Assembly (NCBI GenBank): GCA_947165815.1
Contig: CAMVBZ010000003.1
Span: 1-51,160 of the forward strand
Direction of reading: 5' to 3'
Length of the DNA: 51,160 nucleotides
DNA from: an uncultured Clostridia bacterium
Lineage (GTDB): Bacteria > Bacillota > Clostridia > Christensenellales > CAG-917
A program made the translations under genes and the position numbers. Below are positions 20,148 to 30,471 of this stretch, piece after piece. The notes beneath the pieces were generated by a model. It saw only the letters and a program-made list of their open reading frames with translations, was not told the DNA's origin and searched no databases. The first letter of the stretch is position 1; every line of letters starts with the position of its first letter.

Positions 20148-20996
20148 ATGATAAAGTTTGGTCCATCTGGAAATTCAGAGTCGTTTTTTAATGAAGGATA
20201 CAAAAGCACACTAGAAATGCCTGAGTGGCTTTCTAAGCGTAATTTAGACATATTCGAGTATTCATTCGGGAGAGGAGTTTTAGTCACTTCTGAAACGGCT
20301 ACAAAGCTTGGAAACGTAGCAAAACAATATAATATTGAAATTACAGCTCACGCACCATACTTTATTAACTTTTCAGCACTTGAAGTTGAAAAAATAGAAA
20401 ATTCATATAAATATTTATCTAGTTCCTGCAAAATTGAAAGATGTTTTGGTGGAAACAGAGTAGTTTTCCATTCCGGAGCACAAATGAAACAATCTAGAGA
20501 TGTAGCTTTTAACAAAGTTAAAGAGGGAGTTGAGAAAGCAATCTACAGATTAATAGAAGAAGGATATGATGATATGTACATTTGCCCAGAAACAATGGGG
20601 AAACAAGGACAAATAGGAACAGTACAAGAAGTTATAGATTTATGTAAAATACATAAAAATATCATCCCATGCGTAGATTTTGGTCATGTAAATGCATTGT
20701 TACAAGGTGCTTTAAAGACAACTGACGACTATAAGAGAATAGTTTTAGATCCAATGCTAGACCAACTAGGATACGAAAAAGTCAAAAATATGCACGTACA
20801 TTTTTCCAAAATACAATACGGTGCAAAAGGTGAGATTAAACACTTAACATTTGAAGATACAGAATATGGTCCAGAATTCGAACCATTGGCTGTTGCATTA
20901 AAAGAGTATAAACTTGAGCCTTATATTTTGTCTGAATCTGCAGGAACTCAAGCAGAAGACTCATTTGAAATGAAGAGGATTTTCAATTCTTTATAA
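20148..20996 (+). CDS. Endonuclease IV-like/AP endonuclease family TIM-barrel protein
   Basis: IEITAHAPYFINFSALE...VVFHSGAQ...ICPETMGKQGQIGTVQEVIDLC...IPCVDFGHVNA...; ATG at 20148 preferred over GTG at 20142 because AGAGGTGA precedes it. Confidence 0.85.
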   Translation: MIKFGPSGNSESFFNEGYKSTLEMPEWLSKRNLDIFEYSFGRGVLVTSETATKLGNVAKQYNIEITAHAPYFINFSALEVEKIENSYKYLSSSCKIERCFGGNRVVFHSGAQMKQSRDVAFNKVKEGVEKAIYRLIEEGYDDMYICPETMGKQGQIGTVQEVIDLCKIHKNIIPCVDFGHVNALLQGALKTTDDYKRIVLDPMLDQLGYEKVKNMHVHFSKIQYGAKGEIKHLTFEDTEYGPEFEPLAVALKEYKLEPYILSESAGTQAEDSFEMKRIFNSL

Positions 20997-21060
20997 TTCC
21001 TAGAGAAAAATTTTAATAAAAAATGATAGGGAAATGTATTCAAATACACATTTAGAACTA

Positions 21061-21084
21061 TTCGCAAAATACTTCTTTTGCGAA
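21061..21084. repeat. Perfect 9-bp inverted repeat between convergent transcription units
   Basis: TTCGCAAAA-tacttc-TTTTGCGAA. Confidence 0.75.
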
Positions 21085-21203
21085 ATGAAATAAAAATATT
21101 TTCGCTTTTCTAGTGGATTTATTGATTTTTTCGAAATTTCGTTTTTTCTGACCGTTTATTCGGATTATTTGTTTTTTCTTTGATAATTTATCCGTCAAAA
21201 CGA

Positions 21204-22448
21204 TTATTTTAAAATCTTATTCAAACTGTATTCGACAGCCAATTTAACATGTTCATACGTTAATCCGCCTTGAACATATGCGATAAATGGTTCACGAATT
21301 GGCGAATCTGCACTTAATTCTATGGATGCGCCTCCGATAAATGTTCCAGCTGCCATAATAACTTGATCTTGATATCCAGGCATATCCCAAGGTTCTAGCG
21401 TTACATTGCTGTCAATTGGCGAAATTTCTTGGATACTGCGACAAAATGCGATTAATTTATCCTTATTATTGAATTTTATGCTTGTCACGATATCATTTGG
21501 CTCGTATCCTTGCTTTGGTAAAGTCTCAAGTCCTAGCTTAGAATAAGCTCTTGCGAACAAAAGCGAGCCTTTTAAGGCGTTTTTTACTGTAATCGGAGCT
21601 AGGAATAATCCTTGATAAAATGGCAAATATGTCGAAATATAAGATCCAATTTCGCTTCCAACACCTGGACAAGTCAATCTTTGAGCAGCTCTTTCGACTA
21701 AATCGGCTCTTCCTACAACATAACCACCAGTTGGAGCTATGCCACCACCAGGATTTTTGATTAAAGATCCAGCACAAAGCGTTGCACCGACTTCAATTGG
21801 TTCTTTTTCATTAACAAACTCACCATAACAGTTATCAACAATGATAATTATGTCTTTTTTTAGGCTTTTTACATAATCACAAATATCTTTGATATTTGAT
21901 ATTGTTAATGGTTGTTTCCAACAATATCCACGACTTCTTTGCATGAAAATTGCTGTAATATTCTCTTTTTCGATTTTTTTCTTAATTTCATCATATCTAA
22001 AATGTGGATCTCCGTTTTCGTCAATATCTAAGTCAATTGCTTCAAAAGAAACACCATAATCTTTTAAAGAACCACAATTTTCGCCTTGAATTACGTCCAT
22101 TAATGTGTCATAAGGCTCTCCAGTTACAGATAAAATCTTGTCTCCAGCCTTGCAAACAGCAAATAACATTAATGATAATGCGTGTGTTCCAGATGAAATT
22201 AAAGGAGAAACTAATGCAGATTCGGCCTTAAATATGTCTGCAAATACTTTTCCAAGCGTGTCTCTAGCATCATCTCCATATCCATAACCAGTAGATCCAT
22301 TGAAGTGTCTAGCTTGGATTTTGTTGTTTTTGAATGCATTTAAGACCTTTTCTTGGTTAAAAAGCGCTATTTCGTCAATTCTTTCAAACTGATTTGTTAA
22401 TTCTTGCTCACTTTCTTTAATTATCATTTTTGCAGTAATTTCGGCCAT
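21204..22448 (-). CDS. ynbB: PLP-dependent methionine gamma-lyase-like/aluminium resistance family protein (YnbB)
   Basis: FNGSTGYGYGDDARDTLGKVFADIFKAESALVSPLISSGTHALSLMLFA...GSLIKNPGGGIAPTGGYVVGR. Confidence 0.9.
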   Translation of the reverse strand: MAEITAKMIIKESEQELTNQFERIDEIALFNQEKVLNAFKNNKIQARHFNGSTGYGYGDDARDTLGKVFADIFKAESALVSPLISSGTHALSLMLFAVCKAGDKILSVTGEPYDTLMDVIQGENCGSLKDYGVSFEAIDLDIDENGDPHFRYDEIKKKIEKENITAIFMQRSRGYCWKQPLTISNIKDICDYVKSLKKDIIIIVDNCYGEFVNEKEPIEVGATLCAGSLIKNPGGGIAPTGGYVVGRADLVERAAQRLTCPGVGSEIGSYISTYLPFYQGLFLAPITVKNALKGSLLFARAYSKLGLETLPKQGYEPNDIVTSIKFNNKDKLIAFCRSIQEISPIDSNVTLEPWDMPGYQDQVIMAAGTFIGGASIELSADSPIREPFIAYVQGGLTYEHVKLAVEYSLNKILK

Positions 22449-22493
22449 TTTTCTTTGTTTTCTCCATTAAAGTATTTTAAAATTCTTTATTTT

Positions 22494-23417
22494 TTAGAAT
22501 TGTTCGGTTGTTTTGAGTCTTGTTTTTATATATGAAAGAGCATCATCATAATTTCCAATTTCAACCCAATGTACGAAAGGATATTTTCTAAACCAGGTTA
22601 GTTGGCGTTTAGCATAATTTCTTGTATCTTGCTTAATTTTATCTACGATTTGCTCTAAATTGTCTCCGTTATAGTCTACGAATTCACGATATCCGATTGC
22701 TTTCATGGAATTATATGTGAAATTATTTACCTTTTGAACCTCAGCTAAAAGTCCAAGAGACATCATTTTGTCTACTCTTTCGTTAATTCTTTCATATAAT
22801 TTGGCTCTATCTGTATTAAAAGCAACCATAATTGGATTAATTTGAGGCTTATTGTCTTTAACTTCGCTCCATTTCTTGTTTGTGAGTTCCATTATTTCAA
22901 GTGCACGGACAATTCTTTTATTATCTGCCATATGAATAACTGTAGAGGCTTCAGGATCCATTTCAAGGAGTTTGTTATACAAATACTCATTTCCTTTCTC
23001 TTTTAGCTCTTGCTCGTATTTAGCACGTACATTTGCGTCTTTTGGAGCTTCTCCAAAACTCATTGGATATAATAATGATTCGAAATAAAGTCCAGTTCCA
23101 CCAACAATTATTGGTAATTTGCCATTATTAATGGCATTTTCTATTTCTTTTTTGGCTCTTTCTGCATATTCTGCAACAGAAAAGTCATAATCTAGTGGAA
23201 CTATATCTACCATTTTTACATTGTATTTTTCTAAAACTTCTTTAGAATCTTTTGCAGTTCCAACATCTAAACCTTGATAAATTTGCATAGAATCACATGA
23301 AATAACCTGACTTTCGAAGGTATCTGCCAAAAAATAAGCAAAATCAGACTTGCCAGATGCAGTAGGTCCAGCAACGAAAATTGGTTCTAGGTTTTCTTTT
23401 GCAACTTTTATCTTCAT
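22494..23417 (-). CDS. miaA: tRNA dimethylallyltransferase
   Basis: FVAGPTASGKSDFAYFLADTFESQVISCDSMQIYQGLDVGTAK...LTWFRKYP. Confidence 0.96.
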   Translation of the reverse strand: MKIKVAKENLEPIFVAGPTASGKSDFAYFLADTFESQVISCDSMQIYQGLDVGTAKDSKEVLEKYNVKMVDIVPLDYDFSVAEYAERAKKEIENAINNGKLPIIVGGTGLYFESLLYPMSFGEAPKDANVRAKYEQELKEKGNEYLYNKLLEMDPEASTVIHMADNKRIVRALEIMELTNKKWSEVKDNKPQINPIMVAFNTDRAKLYERINERVDKMMSLGLLAEVQKVNNFTYNSMKAIGYREFVDYNGDNLEQIVDKIKQDTRNYAKRQLTWFRKYPFVHWVEIGNYDDALSYIKTRLKTTEQF

Positions 23418-25294
23418 ACGATTCTCTTAAATAGCTTTTCTATGTCTTTTTTAGATATTGCTACAACAGTTGGTCTTCCATGTGGACATTTGCTTGGTAA
23501 ATTGCCTTGTTCATCTAGAAGAGCTTGTACAACTTGCTTTAATTGTGCACCGCTAAACTCATTTCCACCTTTTATTGCAGCTTTACATGCTTGTTGGCTA
23601 ATCTTATCCTTAACAAGAACTTCCATATTTAGATCTTCATCTGAAATCATGTCTTCAAATAAGTTGCCCATAAACTTCTTAATGTCTATTCCAACTAAAA
23701 TCTCAGGAACAGCATAGAATGTAAATTTTGTTTCACCCTCTTTTATAACATCAAAACCCATAGAATTAAGTTTTGGAATGATTTGAATAAAGTAATCACT
23801 CTCTGTTCCACTTAAATAAAGCGTATATGGTACCAATAAAGGTTGAGATTCCATATTGTCAAGATTCTTTTTAATTTTTTCATAAAGAATTCTTTCATGT
23901 GCAGCATGTTGATCAATTAAATATGCCATTTCGCCTTGTTCAACAAGAATATAAGTGTCAAATAATTGTCCAATAATTTCGCCATCAAAAATTGGAGTTG
24001 ATTCTAAAGAATCATTAGAAATAGAATACTCAGATTTAGAATACTCTGGTGTTCCAATTTGTGTAGGATTTTGCGAAAAGTTATAATCAGATTTTTCAAG
24101 TGTTGAATCAAGTGAATTTAGATCGTTTTCTGGGTTTTGTAACTTGGCTAAATTTGGCAAATAATCTGGTTTTTGTCTAATTGGAGCCTTATATAAATTC
24201 GATGTGTCAAACTTGGTTTGTTCTGGTTTGGGACCTTCGATTTTCTTGCGATATTCTTCTTGTTCTAGGATTCCTTGTCTAGAATTTGCAAAGTTTACAA
24301 CTATATCATGTGCATATTTTGAAATATTGCTATTAATTGTATGATAAACTGCACTAAATACGGCTTGTTGGTTAGAAAATCTCACCTCTGCTTTTCTTGG
24401 ATGTACATTAACATCTAGTTGGTCAAAAGGCATAATTATGTTTAAAACATAAACTGGATAACATCTCTTCATTAGGAATCCAGAATATCCTTGTTCAACT
24501 GCAGTTTGTACAACTTGGCTTTCTACACATCTTCCATTAATAATAATTGTTTGGTATGTTCTATTAGATTTTGTGAATTCAATTTTTGAAATAAATCCAT
24601 CTATTCTAATTCCGTTAAACTCCTCTGCAACTGGCAATAATCCTTGCATTGTCTTACTATCATATACAGAGTATATGGAATCTTCTAATGTTCCACTTTG
24701 TTGCTCAAAAATCATCTTTCCATCTACATTTAATTTAATAGCAATTTCTGGATTAGCTAGCATTAATTTTCTAACTGTATCTACAACCAAATTAGCTTCA
24801 GATGAAGACTTTTTTAAGAACTTTAATCTTGCTGGAGTATTAAAGAAAAGATTTTCAACTTCAATTGTTGTTCCTTGTGAACGAGATGCAAATCCTTCAG
24901 AGACTATCTCTCCACCTTTTAAAGAAATAGTTGCACATTCTCCACCTTTTGGAGTTGTTGTTAATTTAACCTCAGATACGGATGCAATGGATGCAAGAGC
25001 TTCACCTCTGAAACCTAAAGTTGATAAAACGTCTATATCATTAAAATCTTTGATTTTACTAGTTGCATGTGGAAGGAATGCAAGACGCATATCCTCTGGC
25101 AAAATACCAGCACCATCATCTGATACGATAATCTTTTTAATTCCGCCATCTACAATACTGATCTCAATACTGCTTGCACCAGCATCTATGGAGTTCTCAA
25201 CTAGTTCTTTAACAACGGAAGCAGGTCTTTCTACAACCTCTCCAGCTGCTATCATATTAAAAACTTCAGGTTTTAATTGGTTAATTCTTCCCAT
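23414..25294 (-). CDS. mutL: DNA mismatch repair protein MutL
   Basis: INQLKPEVFNMIAAGEVVERPASVVKELVENSIDAGAS...; C-terminal DQHAAHERILYEK matches the MutL endonuclease motif. Confidence 0.97.
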   Translation of the reverse strand: MGRINQLKPEVFNMIAAGEVVERPASVVKELVENSIDAGASSIEISIVDGGIKKIIVSDDGAGILPEDMRLAFLPHATSKIKDFNDIDVLSTLGFRGEALASIASVSEVKLTTTPKGGECATISLKGGEIVSEGFASRSQGTTIEVENLFFNTPARLKFLKKSSSEANLVVDTVRKLMLANPEIAIKLNVDGKMIFEQQSGTLEDSIYSVYDSKTMQGLLPVAEEFNGIRIDGFISKIEFTKSNRTYQTIIINGRCVESQVVQTAVEQGYSGFLMKRCYPVYVLNIIMPFDQLDVNVHPRKAEVRFSNQQAVFSAVYHTINSNISKYAHDIVVNFANSRQGILEQEEYRKKIEGPKPEQTKFDTSNLYKAPIRQKPDYLPNLAKLQNPENDLNSLDSTLEKSDYNFSQNPTQIGTPEYSKSEYSISNDSLESTPIFDGEIIGQLFDTYILVEQGEMAYLIDQHAAHERILYEKIKKNLDNMESQPLLVPYTLYLSGTESDYFIQIIPKLNSMGFDVIKEGETKFTFYAVPEILVGIDIKKFMGNLFEDMISDEDLNMEVLVKDKISQQACKAAIKGGNEFSGAQLKQVVQALLDEQGNLPSKCPHGRPTVVAISKKDIEKLFKRIV

Positions 25295-25304
25295 CTTCTA
25301 TCCT

Positions 25305-27935
25305 TTATTTATCCTCAACTTCTCTCTTTAAATCTTGTAAGATTGTGAGAGCTTGTACAGGAGTTATGTTGTTTACATCTATATCTTTAATTATGTCTCT
25401 AATCTTGTCTTGTTCTGGAGTATCGAACAAATTAATTTGTTCAGTCTTAGAATTCTTTCCAGCAACTGAGATTAATAATGAGTTTGTATCTCTGTCTTTA
25501 GACTCGGCTTCAAGTTTCTTCATAATAGTCTTTGCATTGTCTACAACTTCTTTCTTAACACCTGCTAAAGATGCAACTTCAATACCGAAACTACGAGATG
25601 CACCACCACGAACAATCTTATGTAAGAAGATTATTGTGTCTGATGTTTCTCTAACTAATACTCTATAATTCTTTACGCCTTCTAATCCCTCTAATTCTGT
25701 AAGTTCATGGAAATGCGTAGCAAATAACGTTTTTGCTCTTAAATTCTTTGTAATGTACTCTAGAGCAGCCCAGGCAATAGAAAGTCCATCAAAGGTTGAC
25801 GTTCCTCTTCCAATTTCATCTAATATTAAAAGTGAATTTGGTGTTGCATAGTTTAAAATAGTAGCAACTTCTATCATTTCTACCATAAAGGTAGATTGTC
25901 CACCGGAAAGATCATCACTCGCTCCAATTCTTGTAAAGATTCTATCTGTTAAAGCAATCTCTGCACTCTCAGCTGGAACAAAACTTCCAATGTGTGCCAT
26001 TAAAACTATTAGAGCAACTTGTCTCATATATGTACTCTTACCGGCCATATTAGGTCCAGTAATAACCATCGTTCTATTCTCATCTGAATCTAAAGATGTG
26101 TCATTTGGTACATATTGTCCTTTTTCTAATAATTGCTCTACAACAGGATGTCTTCCACCAACAATATTAATTCCTTTAATCTTCTTGTTCATTATTGGAC
26201 GTGAGTACTTATTAGACGCTGCAACCTGAGATAGCGATAGGATTGAATCCAATATACCAATTGCCCTTGCCGTTGTTTGTAGCTCGTTTAGGACTTTGTA
26301 AAGCATACTTTTGAGTTCTTCAAAAATAGATAATTCTATTTTCATTGCATTTTCATCTGCAGAAAGTATCTTATCCTCTATTTCTTTAAGTTCTGGAGTT
26401 ATAAATCTTTCTCCTCCAACTAAGGTTTGTTTTCTAATGTACTCTAGTGGTACTTTATCCTTGAAGGAGTTGCTAACTTCGATATAATATCCAAAGACTT
26501 TGTTGTATCCAACTTTAAGTGTCTTAATACCAGTTTTCTCTTTTTCTGTGTTTTCTAAGTTTAGTAGCCAATCCTTTCCAACATTCTTAATGTCTCTTAA
26601 TTCGTCTAATTCTATAGAATATCCTCTCTTTATGAACCCACCAAGTTTGAAGTTTGCAGGCATATCTCTATCTAATGCTTTTGCAAGAGTTTTGCACTCA
26701 TCCTTTAAAACATGGATATTTGCATTGATTTTCTTAACTAGACTTGCATTAGATCCTGTAATACTTGCTTTAATATCTGGAAGAATTGCTAGTGTGTCTC
26801 CAATTGCTAACAAATCCTTTGGATTTGCATTTCCATATGCGATACGTCCAGCAAGTCTTTCTAGGTCTCTAAAGTCTGATAATGTTGCTCTTATACTCTC
26901 TCTAACTGGTTTGTTTTCTATAAACAACTCAACTGCATCTAATCTAGCGTTAATTTCATTTATGTCTTGCAATGGTTGCTCTATCCATCTTTTTATAGTT
27001 CTTGCACCAACTGCAGTTACAGTCTTGTCTATAACGTTTATTAAAGATCCTTGTCTCTTTCCATCTTTTGCTCTAGATGTAAGCTCTAAATTTCTTCTAG
27101 TTGCTTGGTCTAGAATCATGAAGGAATTGTCTTTAATATATGTAAGCTTGTTAATGTGTGCCATTGCTCTCTTTTGAGTTTGGAATAAATATTCCATTAA
27201 ACCACCAGAAGCAGAAATTGCACATTTCTTATCTTTACATTCAAATGCGTCTAAGGTTACTACATTTAAAAGTGATGTGAGTTTCTTAAGTGCGTATTCA
27301 TAATCATAAGCAAATTCATGATAACATCTACACTTCATTCCGTTATTCTTAAAGAAATCAAGTGTGTAATAGATTCTTGCAAAATGGTCATTAGAAATAA
27401 CTTCTTCAGGCCTTATTGTGCCAAGAATGTCTGAAAGTCTATCTAAATAATTTGCTCCTTCATATTCGTAAAGATTGAATTCACCTGTAGAAATATCCGT
27501 CCAGGCAATTCCAAAAGTTGTGTCATTTGTATATACAGATGCGAGGTAATTTGATGATTTTTCGTCTAATATGTCTTCTTCCATTACGGTTCCAGGAGTT
27601 ACAACACGGACTACATCTCTTTCTACTAATCCTTTAGCAGTTGCTGGATCTTCTATTTGTTCACAAATAGCAACTCTGTATCCGTTCTCTATTAGCTTTC
27701 TAATATAAGTGTCTACAGCATGGAATGGAACTCCTGCCATAGGTGCTCTTTGCTCTAGCCCACAGTCTTTTCCTGTTAATACTAAATCTAGAACCTTAGA
27801 TGCTTCTTCTGCATCTTCAAAGAACATCTCATAAAAGTCTCCAACTCTAAAGAACATAATACAATCTGGGTATTGTTCCTTCATTTCAAAATATTTTCTC
27901 ATCATTGGAGAGATTTTAGACATATCTATATTCAT
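25305..27935 (-). CDS. mutS: DNA mismatch repair protein MutS
   Basis: SPMMRKYFEMKEQYPDCIMFFRVGDFYEMFFEDA...VITGPNMAGKSTYMRQVALI...LLILDEIGRGTSTFDGLSIAWA; start at MNIDMSK preferred over the overlapping upstream ATG. Confidence 0.97.
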   Translation of the reverse strand: MNIDMSKISPMMRKYFEMKEQYPDCIMFFRVGDFYEMFFEDAEEASKVLDLVLTGKDCGLEQRAPMAGVPFHAVDTYIRKLIENGYRVAICEQIEDPATAKGLVERDVVRVVTPGTVMEEDILDEKSSNYLASVYTNDTTFGIAWTDISTGEFNLYEYEGANYLDRLSDILGTIRPEEVISNDHFARIYYTLDFFKNNGMKCRCYHEFAYDYEYALKKLTSLLNVVTLDAFECKDKKCAISASGGLMEYLFQTQKRAMAHINKLTYIKDNSFMILDQATRRNLELTSRAKDGKRQGSLINVIDKTVTAVGARTIKRWIEQPLQDINEINARLDAVELFIENKPVRESIRATLSDFRDLERLAGRIAYGNANPKDLLAIGDTLAILPDIKASITGSNASLVKKINANIHVLKDECKTLAKALDRDMPANFKLGGFIKRGYSIELDELRDIKNVGKDWLLNLENTEKEKTGIKTLKVGYNKVFGYYIEVSNSFKDKVPLEYIRKQTLVGGERFITPELKEIEDKILSADENAMKIELSIFEELKSMLYKVLNELQTTARAIGILDSILSLSQVAASNKYSRPIMNKKIKGINIVGGRHPVVEQLLEKGQYVPNDTSLDSDENRTMVITGPNMAGKSTYMRQVALIVLMAHIGSFVPAESAEIALTDRIFTRIGASDDLSGGQSTFMVEMIEVATILNYATPNSLLILDEIGRGTSTFDGLSIAWAALEYITKNLRAKTLFATHFHELTELEGLEGVKNYRVLVRETSDTIIFLHKIVRGGASRSFGIEVASLAGVKKEVVDNAKTIMKKLEAESKDRDTNSLLISVAGKNSKTEQINLFDTPEQDKIRDIIKDIDVNNITPVQALTILQDLKREVEDK

Positions 27936-27942
27936 CTTTACC

Positions 27943-29280
27943 TCACTCCTTCTTGCCAAATAATGATGCAGACTTGGATTGTTCTATTCTTACATTAAAG
28001 AATTGTCCTACATCTTCTTTGGTTCCACCAAAGTTTACAAGTCTTCCACTTTCCGTTCTTCCACAAACCATTCCATCTAGTTTTGGTGCTACGTCTTCAG
28101 CAAGAACTCTATATACATTACCAACATACTCGTTGGATAATTCTTTTGTTATCTTGTTTTGGAGTTTAATAAGCTCTCCAATTCTTCTCTTTTTAATCTC
28201 ATATGGAATCTGTTCCATACTTGCAGCTGGTGTTCCTTGTCTTGGAGAATAAATAAATGTGAAAGCATTTGAATATCTTACTTGCTCTACTAAATCCATT
28301 GTATCTTTAAAGTCTTCCTCTGTTTCCGTAGGAAAACCAACCATAATATCTGATGTAATTCCAATATCTGGCATCGCTTTTCTAAGCATTTCTATTAAAG
28401 AAAAATATTTTTCTCTTGTATAATGCCTATTCATGTCCTTTAAGACTTTGTTGGATCCAGATTGAACTGGAAGATGGATGTTATTACATATTCTCTTGGA
28501 TGAAGCCATTGCCTCTACAACATCCTCTGTTAAGTCTTTTGGATGATTGGTCATGAATCTTAAACGGAAATCATAATCTAGTGCACCTACTTCTTTTAGA
28601 AGATTTGCAAAATTAGTGTGTCCATCTTTTAAATCATTTCCATAAGAGTTGACGTTTTGGCCCAAAAGTGTGATTTCTTTATATCCTTCATCTAAACATC
28701 TTCTAACTTCATCTACAATTGCATCCATAGGACGAGATAATTCTCTTCCTCTTACATATGGAACAATACAGTATGTGCAGAAGTTGTTGCAGCCATAAAT
28801 AATGTTTACCCAAGCATTAGGATATGAGGTTCTTGTAACAGGTATTTTGTCATCTGTTTCAAGATAATCTTGAACCATTTCTTGAGACATATATTTATAC
28901 TTTTTTTCTTTTTTTCGTGATTCTAACACGTTAAAAATGGCTTCTTTGAGTTGATCTAGGTTCCTTGTTCCTAGCACAATATCCACATATGGATATTTCT
29001 GTTTTAGAAGTGCATCATAACCTTCTTGTTGAGTCATACAACCAACTACAGCAACTATCATATCCTTTTTGTTTTTCTTCTCTGTCTTAACAACACCGAG
29101 GTTTCCAAAGATATGTTTTTCTGCAGTATCTCTAATACAGCAAGTATTGAAAACATAAATATCTGGGATAGTATCTCCAGCTTCTTTATATCCTAGTTCT
29201 TCTAGAATACCTGCGATTTTTTCACTTTCATGGACGTTCATTTGACATCCATAAGTCATTACTTTGTACAACTTATCCAT
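27943..29280 (-). CDS. miaB: tRNA-2-methylthio-N6-dimethylallyladenosine synthase
   Basis: YKVMTYGCQMNVHESEKIAGILEELGY...IIYGCNNFCTYCIVPYVRGRELSR. Confidence 0.96.
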   Translation of the reverse strand: MDKLYKVMTYGCQMNVHESEKIAGILEELGYKEAGDTIPDIYVFNTCCIRDTAEKHIFGNLGVVKTEKKNKKDMIVAVVGCMTQQEGYDALLKQKYPYVDIVLGTRNLDQLKEAIFNVLESRKKEKKYKYMSQEMVQDYLETDDKIPVTRTSYPNAWVNIIYGCNNFCTYCIVPYVRGRELSRPMDAIVDEVRRCLDEGYKEITLLGQNVNSYGNDLKDGHTNFANLLKEVGALDYDFRLRFMTNHPKDLTEDVVEAMASSKRICNNIHLPVQSGSNKVLKDMNRHYTREKYFSLIEMLRKAMPDIGITSDIMVGFPTETEEDFKDTMDLVEQVRYSNAFTFIYSPRQGTPAASMEQIPYEIKKRRIGELIKLQNKITKELSNEYVGNVYRVLAEDVAPKLDGMVCGRTESGRLVNFGGTKEDVGQFFNVRIEQSKSASLFGKKE

Positions 29281-30464
29281 TATAATACTTCCATTTCATC
29301 TAATGCTTTTTGCATTAGTTCTTCTGCGTTTTCTATGTTCTTCTCTACTTTTTCTACGTAATCTAACTTTGGACGAATTGCTGGTTGCTTTGGAAGGAAT
29401 ATGGTACAACAATCTTCATATGGAAGAATGGATGTCTCAAATGTACCTATCTTTCTAGCAATTGCCATTATTTCTTCTTTGTCCATACCAATTAAAGGTC
29501 TAAATACAGGAGTTGTTGTAACTGCATTTGTACATGTAATACTTTGTACAGTTTGAGATGCAACTTGTCCTAAGGATTCTCCAGTTATAATTGCACCACA
29601 CTTTTCTCTCTTTGCAACTTCCGTAGCTATTCTCATCATGAATCTTCTCATAATGGTAATCATTAATTCAGCTGGACATTTTTCGTGTATTGCAACTTGA
29701 ATGTCTGTAAAGTTAACAACATACATCTTAATTGGTGTTGCATATTTAGAAACAATGTTTCTAAGTTCAACTACTTTTTCCTTTGCTTTCTCAGATGTGT
29801 ATGGAGGTGATGCAAAGTGTATTGCTATGAGTTTCATTCCTCTCTTTGCCATCATATATGTAGCAACTGGTGAGTCTATTCCACCAGAAATAAGAACTAA
29901 TCCTTTATCTGAACATCCAACAGGAAGTCCACCAGGTCCAGGAATAACACCACAATATACAAATGCTTTTCCGTTTTCTCTAATGTCTACAAAGAACTCA
30001 AAGTCATGATTATCTAAATCTACCTTGAAATTTGGTATTGCTCTTAAAATATCTCCAGCAACAAATGCAGCAATTTCAGCAGAGTTCATTTTTAACTTCT
30101 TGTCTGCTCTTTTAACAGTTACTCTAAAGCTTGGATCTTTTTTGTATGTGCTCTCTACTGTTTCTACTGCAAGTTGAACTAGTGCTTTTCTAATATCTGC
30201 ATAGTTTTCTTCTTCGTTTGTTGGAACCTTTTGTCCAATAGAAATAGAATAAACACCAAAGACTTTAATAATCTTGTCTACAAGTTCATCCTCTATTGCC
30301 AAATCATAGTTTTCTATGAAATATCTTCCTTGAGATTTTGTGAAGGTATAATTTAATCCTTCAAGAGAATCTTTTATATTGTGTATAAGTAAACTCTCAA
30401 AATAATCTCTGTTTTTTCCTTTTAGGAAAATTTCACCATATCTAATAATAATTACTCTTTCCAT
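29280..30464 (-). CDS. thiI: tRNA 4-thiouridine synthase ThiI
   Basis: THUMP N-terminus; GLVLISGGIDSPVATYMMAKRGMKLIAIHFASPPYTSEKA PP-loop. Confidence 0.95.
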   Translation of the reverse strand: MERVIIIRYGEIFLKGKNRDYFESLLIHNIKDSLEGLNYTFTKSQGRYFIENYDLAIEDELVDKIIKVFGVYSISIGQKVPTNEEENYADIRKALVQLAVETVESTYKKDPSFRVTVKRADKKLKMNSAEIAAFVAGDILRAIPNFKVDLDNHDFEFFVDIRENGKAFVYCGVIPGPGGLPVGCSDKGLVLISGGIDSPVATYMMAKRGMKLIAIHFASPPYTSEKAKEKVVELRNIVSKYATPIKMYVVNFTDIQVAIHEKCPAELMITIMRRFMMRIATEVAKREKCGAIITGESLGQVASQTVQSITCTNAVTTTPVFRPLIGMDKEEIMAIARKIGTFETSILPYEDCCTIFLPKQPAIRPKLDYVEKVEKNIENAEELMQKALDEMEVL

Positions 30465-30471
30465 CTATCTC

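Noticed and set aside
24573-25331. 252-aa plus-strand ORF
   Set aside because: Antisense to the conserved mutL ATPase region; composition is a mirror of the real gene.
26500-27177. 225-aa plus-strand ORF
   Set aside because: Antisense to mutS core; no recognisable domain.
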